A stretch of 64,000 nt of DNA from the NCBI GenBank assembly GCA_029237695.1, contig CM055274.1, forward strand, positions 21,317,505-21,381,504, written 5' to 3'. Position 1 is the first letter of the stretch. Each line of letters opens with the position of its first letter. The position numbers and the translations under genes were made by a program. The notes under the pieces are model-generated. The model saw nothing but the letters and a program-made list of their open reading frames with translations, made no database searches and had not been told where the DNA came from. Positions 32,416-43,038 of this stretch are shown in pieces. This DNA comes from Conchocele bisecta (taxonomy: Eukaryota; Mollusca; Bivalvia; Lucinida; Thyasiridae).

Positions 32416-32594
32416 GCTGTGCTGGTGTTCCCATGATCAGTGGGTCAATGCCTGTGGACGATGACCAGCTGACTGCGTCCACTGTCGTAGATGGGAACCA
32501 TGGTGCATTCAGGTCCCGGCTACAACATGCGGCGTCGGGGGGCTATGCTGGAGCCTGGATTCCTAGGTTCAACGACAGACATCAGTATATACAG
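32416..32594 (+). CDS. Exon J: F5/8C domain 3, N-terminal part
   Basis: The acceptor is gaatttgcag and the donor atacag|gtacgg. It enters in phase 1 and leaves in phase 0. It encodes 'GCAGVPMISGSMPVDDDQLT', 'ASTVVDG', 'FRSRLQHAASGGYAGAWIP' and 'HQYIQ'. First Cys, 'MISG', 'LTAST', 'SRLQ' and 'GAWIP' give a clear discoidin start, closer to consensus than domain 2. The donor is followed after about 10 nt by a long minisatellite derived from the PAL-F terminus. Confidence 0.94.
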
Positions 32595-32604
32595 GTACGG
32601 TTAC

Positions 32605-34255
32605 ATATCTGTGGTTGTGACTGGAGAAATGGTGCTTATTTATGGCTGTGACTGGAGAAATGGCGCTTGTCTGTGGTTGTGACTGGAGAAATGGGGCTTA
32701 TTTGTTGCTGTGACTGGAGAATTGGGGCTTATTTGTTGCTGTGCCTGGAGAAATGGGTCTTATTTTTGGATGTGACTGGAGAAATGGGGCTCATATGTGG
32801 TTGTGACTGGAGAAATGAGGCTTATCTGTTGCTGTGCCTGGATAAATGGGTCTTATTTGTGGCTGTGACTGGAGAAATGGGGCTTATCTGTGGCTGTGAC
32901 TGGAGAAATGAGGCTTATCTGTTGCTGTGCTTGGATAAATGGGGCTTATTTGTGGCTGTGACTGGAGAAATGGTGCTTATTTATGGCTGTGACTGGAGAA
33001 ATGGGGCTTATCCGTGGCTGTGACTGGAGAAATGGGTCTTATTTGTTGCTGTGCCTGGAGAAATGGGGCTTATCTGTGGCTGTGACTGGAGAAATGGGGC
33101 TTATCTGTGGCTGTGACTGGAGAAATGGGGCTTATTTGTTGCTGTGCCTGGAGAAATGGGGTTTATCTGTGGCTGTGACTGGAGAAATGGGGCTTATTTG
33201 TTGCTGTGCCTGGAGAAATTGGACATATCTGTGGCTGTGACTGGATAAATGTGGCTTATTTATGGATGTGACTGGATAAATGGGGCTTATCTGTGGCTGT
33301 GACTGGAGAAATTGTCTTATCTGTGGCTGTGACTGGAGAAATGGGGCTTATTTGTTGCTGTGACTGGAGAATTGGGGCTTATTTGTTGCTGTGCCTGGAG
33401 AAATGGGTCTTATTTTTGGATGTGACTGGAGAAATGGGGCTTATATGTGGCTGTGACTGGAGAAATGAGGCTTATCTGTTGCTGTGCCTGGATAAATGGG
33501 GCTTATTTGTGGCTGTGACTGGAGAAATGGTGCTTATTTATGGCTGTGACTGGATAAATGGGGCTTATTTGTTGCTTTGCCTGGAGAAATGGGGCTTATC
33601 TGTGACTGACTGGAGAAATGGGGCTTATTTGTTGCTGTGCCTGGAGAAATGGGGCTTATCTGTGACTGGAGAAATGTGGCTTATTTGTTGCTGTGCCTGG
33701 AGAAATGGGGCTTATCTGTGGCTGTGACTGGATAAATGGGGCTTATCTGTTGCTGTGCCTGGATAAATGGGACTTATTTGTGGCTGTGACTGGAGAAATG
33801 GTGCTTATTTATGGCTGACTGGAGAAATGAGGCTTATTTGTTGCTGTGCCTGGAGAAATGGGGCTTATCTGTGACTGTGCCTGGAGAAATGGGGCTTATC
33901 TGTGACTGGAGAAATGGGGCTTATTTGTTGCCATGCCTGGTGAAATGTGGCTTATCTGTGGCTGTGACTGGAGAAATGTGGATTATTTGTGGCTGTGACT
34001 GGAGAAATGAGGCTTATATGTGGCTGTGACTGGAGAAATGGGGCTTATCTGTGGCTGTGCCTAGAAAAATGGGGCTTATCTGTGGCTGTGACTGGAGGAA
34101 TGTGGCTTATTTATGGCTGTGACTGGAGAAGTGGGGCTTATCTGTGGCTGTTACTGGATAAATGGGTATTATCTGTTGCTGTGCCTGGAGAAATGGGACT
34201 TATTTGTGGCTGTGACTGGAGATATGGGGCTTATCTGTGGCTGTGACTGGAGAAC
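32605..34255 (+). repeat. Minisatellite of about 31-bp units derived from the PAL-F terminus
   Basis: More than 50 units of 'tgtggctgtgactggagaaa' + 'tggggcttat', with variants such as 'ttgctgtgcctggagaaatg'. The unit equals the terminal sequence of PAL-F. Open frames across it (for example 33293-33727) reflect the repeat and not a gene. Confidence 0.9.
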
Positions 34256-35204
34256 AAGTTGCTTTACTTCGTCACGGAGATTTTAATGTATGACAACGTT
34301 AAATGTCCTAGTGTTTGTGGGAAACAACTTTTGTTGGCTCATAATACGCATACATGTAATACGAAACTATAATGTCGGAGTTCATTCCCAACTTACTGTA
34401 CGTTCCAATTCCGATATATTTACGGAACATTATTTTTATGCGGTGGGGTTTAAAATGTTATTTCTTAGTGCTACTGCACTGCAGAAAATTTGGTTTTCGG
34501 AATTACACGTAATTGCACATAAACTAGCGGGACGTTACGAAGATATCGGAGATTAATTATGCCTACTTTTGATTGGACTAAATTTACGTCATGAGGGTTA
34601 AATTGAACGCGCGATGGATGCTGATTTGCATCAACACTGATCAAAAGAGGTTTGACACATCACTCGTGTTTCAACACAAAACCGATTCAGTGTGCTGACA
34701 CAAGGTACATATATCTGTCTAGCTTAGCAACGGAAGAGGGTTAGTATGCATTCCGTAGATTTAAATGATCTTGTAATAATTTTGGAATTCATACGTTACC
34801 CCACCCACTTCCATTTCCTTTCTTCTTGCCCAAACTTTCTCAACTTGGGTTCGGGGTACGAGGGATGGGGGGATGAAAAAATTTGAAACAGTCTGAAGTA
34901 TTAGTGAAGTTGCACCACGTCAGGCACATGTTGTTGTTTTTATTTGTTGGTCGGTGTGGGGGAGTGCTCTAGATGTTATTTATTTCTCTATTTTTGACAA
35001 AAATCTCCACAATTAACAAGGGAAAATATACTTTTATTAAGTAATAAATATACCTCAGAATGCACTACAGAGCTTCCAGAAATCAAAATGCCCCTGGGGT
35101 GGGTCATGTCCCCAGACCCTCCTAGCAACTCACCACATTTCACGTGATTCGGGCGATTGCGTCGCATCGAGATATTATTTTTCAGGATTGGTGTTCAGGT
35201 CTTG
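34256..35204. other. Intronic stretch without recognised repeat or gene
   Basis: No repeat family of this window and no domain-bearing frame is seen. It interrupts two arrays of the same 31-bp unit and may be an insertion. Confidence 0.45.
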
Positions 35205-36115
35205 TTATCACCCCTGGACTTATCTGTGACTGCGACTGGAGAAAATATTTGTCTATTTGGTGGGCTTGTGGACTGGAGAAAATTTGCTATTTGTGTGGGA
35301 CTGGCGAAATGGGCTTATTTTTGTGGCTGTGACTGGAGAAATGGGGCTTATCTGTGGCTGTGACTGAAGAAATGGGTCTTATCTGTGGCTGTGACTGGAG
35401 AAATGGGGCTTATCTGTGGCTGTGACTGGAGAAATGGGGCTTATCTGTGTATTGACTGGAGAAATGGGCGTTTTGGGATTTCTGACCAATGTAGAAGAAC
35501 CTGATCAAATAGCTCACTCCTTTAGCCTGATGATGGTCTATGTGGCTTGTTACCGGGTGCTGTATTGATGGAACGGACAGTGCTGATCCTGATCAGACTG
35601 TGCGGATGCACAGGCTGGTCTGGATCTACACTGGTCGCAACACCCATATGCGCCATTTCTCCAGTCACAGCGACATTTATGGGATTTGTGACCAGTGTAG
35701 CTCCTGATTAAATAGCACACTCCTGGGGCCCGTTTCACTAAACTTCTTACGACTAAAATGTTCGTAAGTGCAAAATTATGATAGTCTGTAAATTTTGCAT
35801 TAATATGTTTTCTTGAAAACAATTATTGGATTTACATTTATTGAGCATAGGCTGCTATGCAGCCTATGCTCAATAAATGTAAATCCATAAATTGAAAGTT
35901 ACAGACGATCTTAAATTTGAACTTACGAACATTTTAGTCGTAAGAAGTTTAGTGAAACGGGCCCCTGTAACCTGATAACTATCTATATTGCTGTTTATAA
36001 GACTGTTGGATGTTGTTTTAATTGAATGGCGAATAGTGCAGATCCTGATCAGAATGCGGCTGGATTGGATCTGCACTGGTCGCACAATCTGTAAGTCCCA
36101 TTTCTCCAGTCACAG
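35205..36115. repeat. Second block of the PAL-F-terminus array, PAL-F, and PAL-D nested in another PAL-F
   Basis: Array units are at 35205-35460 and PAL-F at 35461-35689. A second PAL-F (35690-36113) is split by a full PAL-D at 35726-35964 (GGGCCCGTTTCAC ends), flanked by CTG on both sides. PAL-D has arms meeting at 'cataggctgctatgcagcct'. Confidence 0.75.
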
Positions 36116-36137
36116 ATTGTATGCTTAAAATGCCCAT

Positions 36138-37146
36138 TTTTAGCGCACTTTCCGAAGGAAGGAGTGCTTATGACATACCCCTGACATCGTAGTCAGCGTC
36201 TGTCCTTCCCGTCTGTCCGTCTTTATAATTTCTGTTTCTTTTCATCAAGCATTTCACACATGCCTTTCTCTAATGATTCACTATCATGCTCTGACAAATC
36301 CACGACCGTCATACCCCCGTTAACCCCAATGTCAAGGTCACAATCTTGGTGCATTCATAAACTTAACCTTGAGGGGAATTTGTTCTAATTTCTGTTTCCT
36401 TACACGAAACTTCTTGATAGTTCACATGTGCCTGTCTCTAATGATTATTTATCATGCTGTGAGATAACCACGACCATCATACCCCTGTTAACTCCAAGGT
36501 CAAGGTCACAATCTTAGTGCATTCATAAACTTAAACTTGGGGAAATTTGTTATAATTTCAGTTTCTTGTCACCAAACGTCTATGCCTTTCTCTAATGATT
36601 CTCTATCATGCTGTGACAAATCCACGACCGTCATACACCCGCTAACCCCAATGTAAATCTTGGTGCATTCATAAACTTAACCTTGAGCGAAATTTGTTAT
36701 ACTTTCTATTTTATCCCGTCAACACAGTGCGTATGTGCCGTGAAACACAGTGCCGTGAAACATTTTTGATATCCAGTCAATACTATTTTTGCATTTTAAA
36801 GCCATTTTTAGGTGTTGACGGGATAAATAGAATAGTAGGTTAGTGCCGTGAATGGGAAAAAATATCTGGCGCGGCACGGAAACGGGATGTGCTCGGCAGA
36901 GCCTCGCTCATCCCGTTTCCTGAGCCTTGCCAGATATATTTTCCCATTCACGGCACTAACCTACTATTCTCCATCTATTTTCCTTATTTCTGAACCAAAG
37001 TATACGTTGTGACCACTCATTTGAACCGTCTCGGCGAGACGGTTCAAATGAGTGGTCACAACATATACTTCTGATGAGAAATAAAGAAATTCTTGAGCCT
37101 TGCCGGATATTTTTTCCCATTCACGGCACTAACCTACTATTCTCTA
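36138..37146. repeat. HEL-like fragment, PAL-E and a perfect palindrome
   Basis: 36138-36712 has the start 'gcactttccgaaggaaggag', a tccgtc tract and three units with 'accccaatgtcaaggtcaca'. PAL-E spans 36714-36973 with two stems ('cccgtcaacaca', 'gtaggttagtgccgtgaatg'). 37000-37067 is a palindrome with 33-34-nt arms. 37090-37146 is a PAL-E end, 14 nt before the exon K acceptor. Confidence 0.7.
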
Positions 37147-37160
37147 TTTTTCCCTACCAG

Positions 37161-37307
37161 GTGGACCTGGGATACAGTATACAGATTTCAGCCATCGCCA
37201 CCCAAGGTGCCTCTGACAGTCTGAATTGGGTGACATCATACGCTCTGAGCCACTCGGACGACGGAAAATCATGGTCGTCATATTATGGAGATTCACATTT
37301 ACCCCGG
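37161..37307 (+). CDS. Exon K: F5/8C domain 3, central part
   Basis: The acceptor is tttttccctaccag, with a good pyrimidine tract, and the donor ccccgg|gtagga. It is 49 codons, phase 0 at both ends. It encodes 'VDLGYSIQISAIATQGASD', 'LNWVTSYALSHSDDGKSWSS' and 'YYGD'. 'QVDLG', 'IATQG', 'WVTSYxLxxSDDGxxW' are near-consensus discoidin strands. It is the best-conserved of the three central exons. Confidence 0.95.
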
Positions 37308-37319
37308 GTAGGAACTGGT

Positions 37320-37575
37320 ATAAAGTCCAGGGCTCCAGATATGGAATTAGTAATTGAGTATTGTCACTCCATCATTTCTGAAGCAGTTGGGTATTTCAAA
37401 ATTTTAATTCTGTAAAATAGAATCACACTATTGTTTACACATCAGCAGACCGCACTTATTGAATAGTTTGCTTCTATTTTACACAATTAAATTTTTGAAA
37501 TACCCAATTGCTTCAGAAATGATGGAGTGACAATACTCAATTACTAATTCCTTATCTGGAGTCCTGGACTTTATT
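37320..37575. mobile_element. Foldback element of about 250 bp
   Basis: The arms 'aattagtaattgagtattgt' ... 'gcagttgggtatttcaaaat' pair with 37495-37570, around a loop of about 60 nt ('cagcagaccgcacttattga'). It starts about 13-20 nt after the exon K donor. Confidence 0.75.
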
Positions 37576-38504
37576 GTTTTCTGTAGCATGATAAAGATAC
37601 CACAAATTTTTCATTGCTTTTTGATACTCACTACTGCTGATTTCAATTGGGTTTTTGGCAATTTTAATTGGGTATTTACGCAAATACGCACCTTATCTGC
37701 AGTTCTGAAGTCTACACTTGTTACCTCAAACTCTTAAAGGTACACGCCCACTCAGTAGGCACCAGTTCTAAAGATTACGAGTGCCCGCTATACAGATATA
37801 ATCATTTATTAATATTTATTTTAATGATAGTGACGCTCGGTGGTAAATACAGAGTATAAATAGTAATGTCCGTAACATTTTAAGGAAACACGGTTATCGC
37901 CCCTGATATCAGTGTGGAAAGTTACGTCTGATATAAAATGTATAAAAATGCCAATCAATACGTGGTGTAATGGTGAATGACTGTATATTTTGCCAGAAAA
38001 TGTCTCGGATGATGTCTCTGATACATTACGCAATCATTGTATGAGCGAGCGTACCCCACTACACCCCCAGTTACCTACATAAACAGGGGATCTGGTGAGG
38101 TACCCGCGCAATAGGTAATGCGGTCAAATAGGCCACGATGCAGTGACTATTTTCGATCAATAAAGTATGTTGTAAGCGATTGTAATGTGTATTTTCAATA
38201 TTTTTATTTTTAAAATGTATCATATCGGTACTCCTTTAAGTAATATTTGTATATTTTAAATGTGTTGATGTTCTCATGAAGCGTATGAATATAAGTATTA
38301 ACTGATCCAGCCTATTTTGAAGTCAAATCACACAGCCTTAAAACATAGTGCTGGAGTATAAACACTATTATAGTATATCGCTATTAAACATTAATTACAC
38401 TATGTATGCATATTATTAAAACAATAGATGCTATCGCTGTGATATTTATAACAAAACATTTATTTTATTCGTCCGCATACGGATTTCTGTCACACAAAGT
38501 GCCA

Positions 38505-39490
38505 TTTTTAGCCAGGTTTTTTTGGAGAAAAATATCCACGCTATTGGATTGGCGAAAGCCGGGCGGGCGGGCGGCGGGCGGCGGGCGGCGGGCGGCGGGC
38601 GGCGGGCGGCGTCCACAATCAATGTTAAGTTTTCGTGTTTGAGTCCATTTCTTTGTTACTGTACCACCTAGGACCACCAAACTTTCACAGCTTCATAATC
38701 AAGGGGTGCCCACCACATATCACTATCCAACATGTTACCTTTTTTTGAACTTGACCCATTTTTTCCGCGCAGTCGACTTAGCCATTTTCAATGTTAACTT
38801 TTCGCATTTACAATGTTAAGTTTTCCTGTTCAAGTCCATTTCTTTGGTACTGTACCACCTAGGACCACCAAACTTTCACAGCTTCATAACCAAGTGGTGC
38901 CTACCACATACAACTATCCAACATGTGACCATTATTTTTACCTTCACCTATTATTTCTACGTAACTGACTTAGCCATTTTCAACATTAACTTTTTAACGT
39001 ACGTCTGGTTAAAGTTTTTTGGTTAAAAGTTTTTCGTTATACTATATCTCTGCAACTGCTTCGCCCATTACCTTCATCATCCATATTTTCATTCTACCCC
39101 CCAACCGTGCCCAATGTCAAGGTCAAATTACTTTGAATTTTTTGTTAAAGTTTTTTTGCGTACTATATCTCTGCAACTGCTTCACCCATTACCTTGATAC
39201 TTCATATGGGTGTTTATCATCATTGTCGCGCCCGTTTGCGGAAAGCGCGATATCGTCGGCATTTTGGCATATGTCCGTCCGTCCGTACGTCCGTGTGTCC
39301 GGTTAAAGTTTTTTGGTTAAAGTTTTTCCATCTACTATATCTATTTTTTTAGTGTCCATGCCTCGCCCCAAGGCGCGACATGCAGGCCACGGCCATCTAG
39401 TCTACAAAAAGTGGGTATAATTATGTTATCCAAGTGTCTATGCTTGGAAAAAACCTGGCCTTCGTGGCTTTGCCTCGTTTCTTGTCAGTT
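38505..39490 (+). mobile_element. HEL-type elements with (GGGC)n tract, second copy
   Basis: Parallel to 1862-2756: 'gccaggtttttttggagaaa', a gggcgg tract at 38560-38608, 'caatgttaagttttc' units, 'gtcgcgcccgtttgcggaaa', a tccg tract, 'ggccacggccatctagt' and 'gcctcgtttcttgtc'. Confidence 0.7.
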
Positions 39491-40516
39491 CATATTTTGA
39501 CTTGTGCATATGAACCGGACCAGGTTTAAACAACAACGTTCGATTCCGTCCGATTCAAATATCTCTGCAGAATGTTCAGACTAACTACATAGGTAATGCT
39601 GCTAAATAAGTGTCAGAACATGGTCATCATTAAAAGCAAGAAAACACAGTTGTATCGATGAACAATAAGATTTTCCCGAGACCTCATGGGGGCCGCCATT
39701 AATCCAGTGTAAACAAAAGACCACGTGATCCCATTCCCTGAGTAGCCCCCGCTTCGTGAGACGGTGTGCTAATCGTGATAATATGTACCCCAACATCTAA
39801 TTATAAATACACGTGTGGCTTTGTGTGGAAAAAATTGATAACGCGTAGCAGTGTGACGACTTGTTGATCTGATGACTAGCTCTAAATTTTGACCCTTAGG
39901 CAATGTTTTGAAATTGTCACGTGGTTTTGATGTTTGCCCACACCTCGGTGTCAGAGACAATACACTCTTGATTATACGCAGATCTATTAGACGAATGGTT
40001 ATTTTTAAAAAAATATTGATTTTCGGAGGCCGGAATGTTAAAAGCGTGAGACATATTTTAAGTTGTTCAGTATTGTTTTTAGAAAATCAGTAATACGTTA
40101 CGTAAAATGGTGTTGGAAAAGTTGACAACAAAATTCTATCACCGTATTTAGTTTTGCCGATATTGTTTTACAAAATCAGTAATATTTTCCGTAAATGGTG
40201 TTGAAAATTGACACAAAATATATCGCCAGATTTCGCCGATATTAGTTTAGAAAATCACCAATATTTTTCGTAAATGTGTTGACACAAAATTCAGCGCTAA
40301 CGCGGAATTCAAATAAAATAATAATTTAATAAATAGACACCGAAGGCTACTGTGTTTGCGGCCAGTGAATTCTGGTCGTGAGAGCCACAGGCGCAGTTCG
40401 AACAGTGTTATTATCAGATGGAGGACATAAATTATTTCAAATTCATAAAAAAAAAATGTTTTGCTGTACGTAAAGTTAGCTTATTCTAAAAGAGCCAAAA
40501 TTTAATGCAATATTAA

Positions 40517-41244
40517 AGCGGCTCCACTCCAGATGGGATTACAGTGTACTGTATTTTTTTCACGCGATGTTTACCTGCATTTGCTATATATCTACACATT
40601 GCGAGCTCATTTTCGGTTGGTGGATGTTTATATTCGCGTTAAATCGTACTTTATACGTCCCTATACGAAAGGGCTTTTCCGTTTCCAATTCTATTTTTAC
40701 TTACGACCTGCTTGCCGTACGTAATGCCACGTGACACAAATGGCCCACAAATCATACTTCCGGGCATGCGCACATCGCGTCCAGCTATATCAACAACAAT
40801 GTCCGACTCTGAGGTAAGTCGATACATATTAGCGTTATACACAGGCGTTCTATATGAAACGAATGTGTTTCAACATCAATACATTTCCAAATAACTTACT
40901 TTTACCTAGGGCAGACCACAGATGTTGTTTAAATATGTAGAAAGTATGTATTCTGAACATGTCAAAACCATGCTCGTCTCATCTTCCGCTCTGCGAGTCG
41001 CCATTTTGGTAGCCAAGACAGTCAACTGCGCATGTGCCACGTGACGGGCAATATCAGTATAGCGCGAATTATAAAAATAAATGGGAGTAACGCGCGCCAC
41101 TCCCAACAAATTAATTAATATTAAATAAATAAATATCTATACTGGCCACTTATAATTTTTAAACCTGTCGCAATAGTTACATCATTAGGTACTTATTTAT
41201 TTAAAATAGTATCCGTTTTACCCCTCATCTGGAGTGGAGTCGCT
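40517..41244. mobile_element. 728-bp element with TTAA on both sides, promoter-like interior
   Basis: The termini agcggctccactccagatg and complement agcgactccactccagatg (18 of 19 identical) are flanked by TTAA at 40513-40516 and 41245-41248. The interior has 'cacgtgacacaaatggccca', 'cttccgggcatgcgc' and an ATG with 'gactctgag|gtaagt' at about 40800-40820. On the minus strand, an aaaatggcg ATG context lies near 41010. Confidence 0.75.
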
Positions 41245-41329
41245 TTAATTGTGACAGCCAAATAAATATATTTTGGGACAGTAAAAAATTATTAAAATCT
41301 CAAAATTAATGGGAATTTTTTTTTTATAC

Positions 41330-41415
41330 CAAGTCAAGGTTTCAACCCGCGACCCTTTCGGGAATCGGTAATTCAATCATAAAAGTTGGCGACTTAACCT
41401 CACGACTATTGTACC
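41330..41415 (-). other. tRNA-like sequence, probable SINE head or tRNA relic
   Basis: The minus strand reads 'agtcgtgaggttaagtcgcc' (A-box-like) and 'ggtcgcgggttgaaacc' (B-box-like, one base short). I cannot fold it into a convincing complete tRNA. Confidence 0.35.
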
Positions 41416-41854
41416 GTTTACGATGATTACATTTGTACAGAAGTTCTATCAGTATTATGCAAACATTTTAACGTAATAATTATTAAATTAGTTGCAACTC
41501 CGTCTACAACGGTACCGTTACAGTGGTACGCTATTGAAACAACATGTATTAGTACACATAACATAACACAATAATGTATCATTATATATCACAGGAGATA
41601 GATTAAAACTATATAAATGAAAATAGTTCCCATACGTGGTAGTGGTGTACAGTATATTGATTATCTCCCTTGCCGAAAGTAGTTCAGTGATTTATTAATT
41701 CCAAATAAGACGTGTTTGCGTAATGTAAAAGAACATTTTGTGCATACTGAGTGGGCATGCACCTTTAAATTACCCATCGCATACTCCTACCTGCCATCCA
41801 CACGAGTATTACTCCGTGATTTAATATTCAGAGCAATTTTTTATTTTACTATGG

Positions 41855-42066
41855 ATTATTGAATCTATCCTATGTCTGGCTGATATATTATAAAATAGGG
41901 ACTACATAAGCAAAAAAAATTAAAAAATTGAAAATTCACTGATTTGAGCCACAATTTAGCTAAATTGTGGCTCAAATCAGTGAATTTTCAATTTGTTATT
42001 TTTTTTTGCTTATGTAGTCCCTATTTTATAGTATATCAGCCAGACATGGGATAGATTCAATAATCA
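41855..42066. mobile_element. Near-perfect palindrome with about 100-nt arms
   Basis: The left arm 'attgaatctatcctatgtct' ... 'ttgagccacaatttag' pairs with 'ctaaattgtggctcaaatca' ... 'gggatagattcaataat' with essentially no loop. Confidence 0.85.
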
Positions 42067-42109
42067 AGTTTTCTTCAGACATGCTTCCATGATTAGTTTT
42101 GCATCTAAA

Positions 42110-42780
42110 GATTATTATACTTCCATATTCAAATTCAATGCGTATTTTATTTTTACAAATGTATTATTGATTTTCTTCCCTATTAAATAGGGAACAAATA
42201 ATAAAACATATAACATATTTAAAAATTCACTTATTTGAGCTGCAAAAAGCAAACATTGTTTGCTTTTTGCAGCCCAACTAAGTAAATGTTCAACTTTATT
42301 GCAGTATTTTCACTACTCAATTTGAAAATGAATGCATATTTTCACATTGCTGTGAGTATTTTGTACTCACACTTTTGATAATCAATGTGTATTCTGCTAA
42401 AATAAGTGCATAAAATACCCCAATACGCGCCTTATCTGGAGCTCTGCTATAGAGTTGTGTTTGTTGAGAAATTTTGAAAATAAGGGAAAAATACATACAC
42501 AACAAAAGTAGTCTTCCAGCATTTAACCCTTTCACCCTTACACCCCTAACTAACTGGAATGGACTGTAATATGTTAATTTTCCTACTAAATCCAATTGTC
42601 ACAAAATTATTTTCAGACTAGTCCATTTATGAAACGGGTGTGTTTTTGTTCTCAAAAATAGTAAAATTACTTGCAAAAAGTGCAGATCCTGATGAGACGG
42701 CTCATTAGGAGCCGGCTCATCGGAATCTACACTTTTTGCCAATACCACTGGTGTTGAAAGGGTTAAATATATATGTCAAC
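42110..42780. repeat. PAL-G element and a short inverted repeat
   Basis: PAL-G is at 42110-42452 with arms meeting at 'gcaaaaagcaaacattg'. At 42670-42745 'aaaaagtgcagatcctgatg' pairs with 'catcggaatctacacttttt' around 'attaggagcc'. Confidence 0.6.
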
Positions 42781-42899
42781 AATATTTTATTTTAATGTGT
42801 TATTATGAAACAATATTGTTTTATTTGAATCCTCACTTTCAAATATTTATTCAGTTACTGTCAATTACCCTGATTAATGGGTTACTGTATACTCCACAG

Positions 42900-43038
42900 A
42901 ATTTTGATGGTAACTGGGACAATCAAATGGTGAGAAAGCACAATCTGATAATTCCGGTCATTGCCAGGTTTGTCCGCCTCTGGCCGCAAGCTTACCACAA
43001 CATGATTGCTCTACGCTGGGAACTGTATGGATGTCAAG
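42900..43038 (+). CDS. Exon L: F5/8C domain 3, C-terminal part
   Basis: The acceptor is tatactccacag and the donor gtcaag|gtattt. It enters in phase 0 and leaves in phase 1. It encodes 'NFDGNWDNQMVRKHNLIIPV', 'IARFVRLWPQAYHNMIALRW' and 'ELYGCQ'. 'FxGNxD', 'ARFVRLxP' and 'ALRWELYGC' are textbook discoidin C-terminal motifs. Domain 3 totals 155 residues. The frame stays open past the donor, because the donor region is the unit of a minisatellite. Six further identical donors follow in the same frame, so the 3' end of this exon may vary. Confidence 0.92.

Larger units (their letters stand above)
37738..41764. mobile_element. 4.0-kb element with TTAA on both sides
   Basis: The termini aggtacacgcccactcagta and (complement) aggtgcatgcccactcagta are flanked by TTAA at 37734-37737 and 41765-41768. 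TTAA target duplication is the hallmark of piggyBac-type elements. No transposase is seen, so it is non-autonomous or a composite. It contains a HEL element and a second TTAA element. Confidence 0.7.

Noticed and set aside
32491..34246. Repeated 'GEMGLICGCDWRNGAYLWL' frames resembling a Trp/Cys-rich protein
   Set aside because: Pure translation of the 31-bp PAL-F-terminus array. Frames break at every indel between units.
32605..34255. CRISPR-like array of 31-bp repeats
   Set aside because: Units are contiguous with no unique spacers, and the context is a eukaryotic intron.
41330..41415. Functional tRNA gene
   Set aside because: A- and B-box-like motifs are present, but the B box is one base short and no clean cloverleaf was found.
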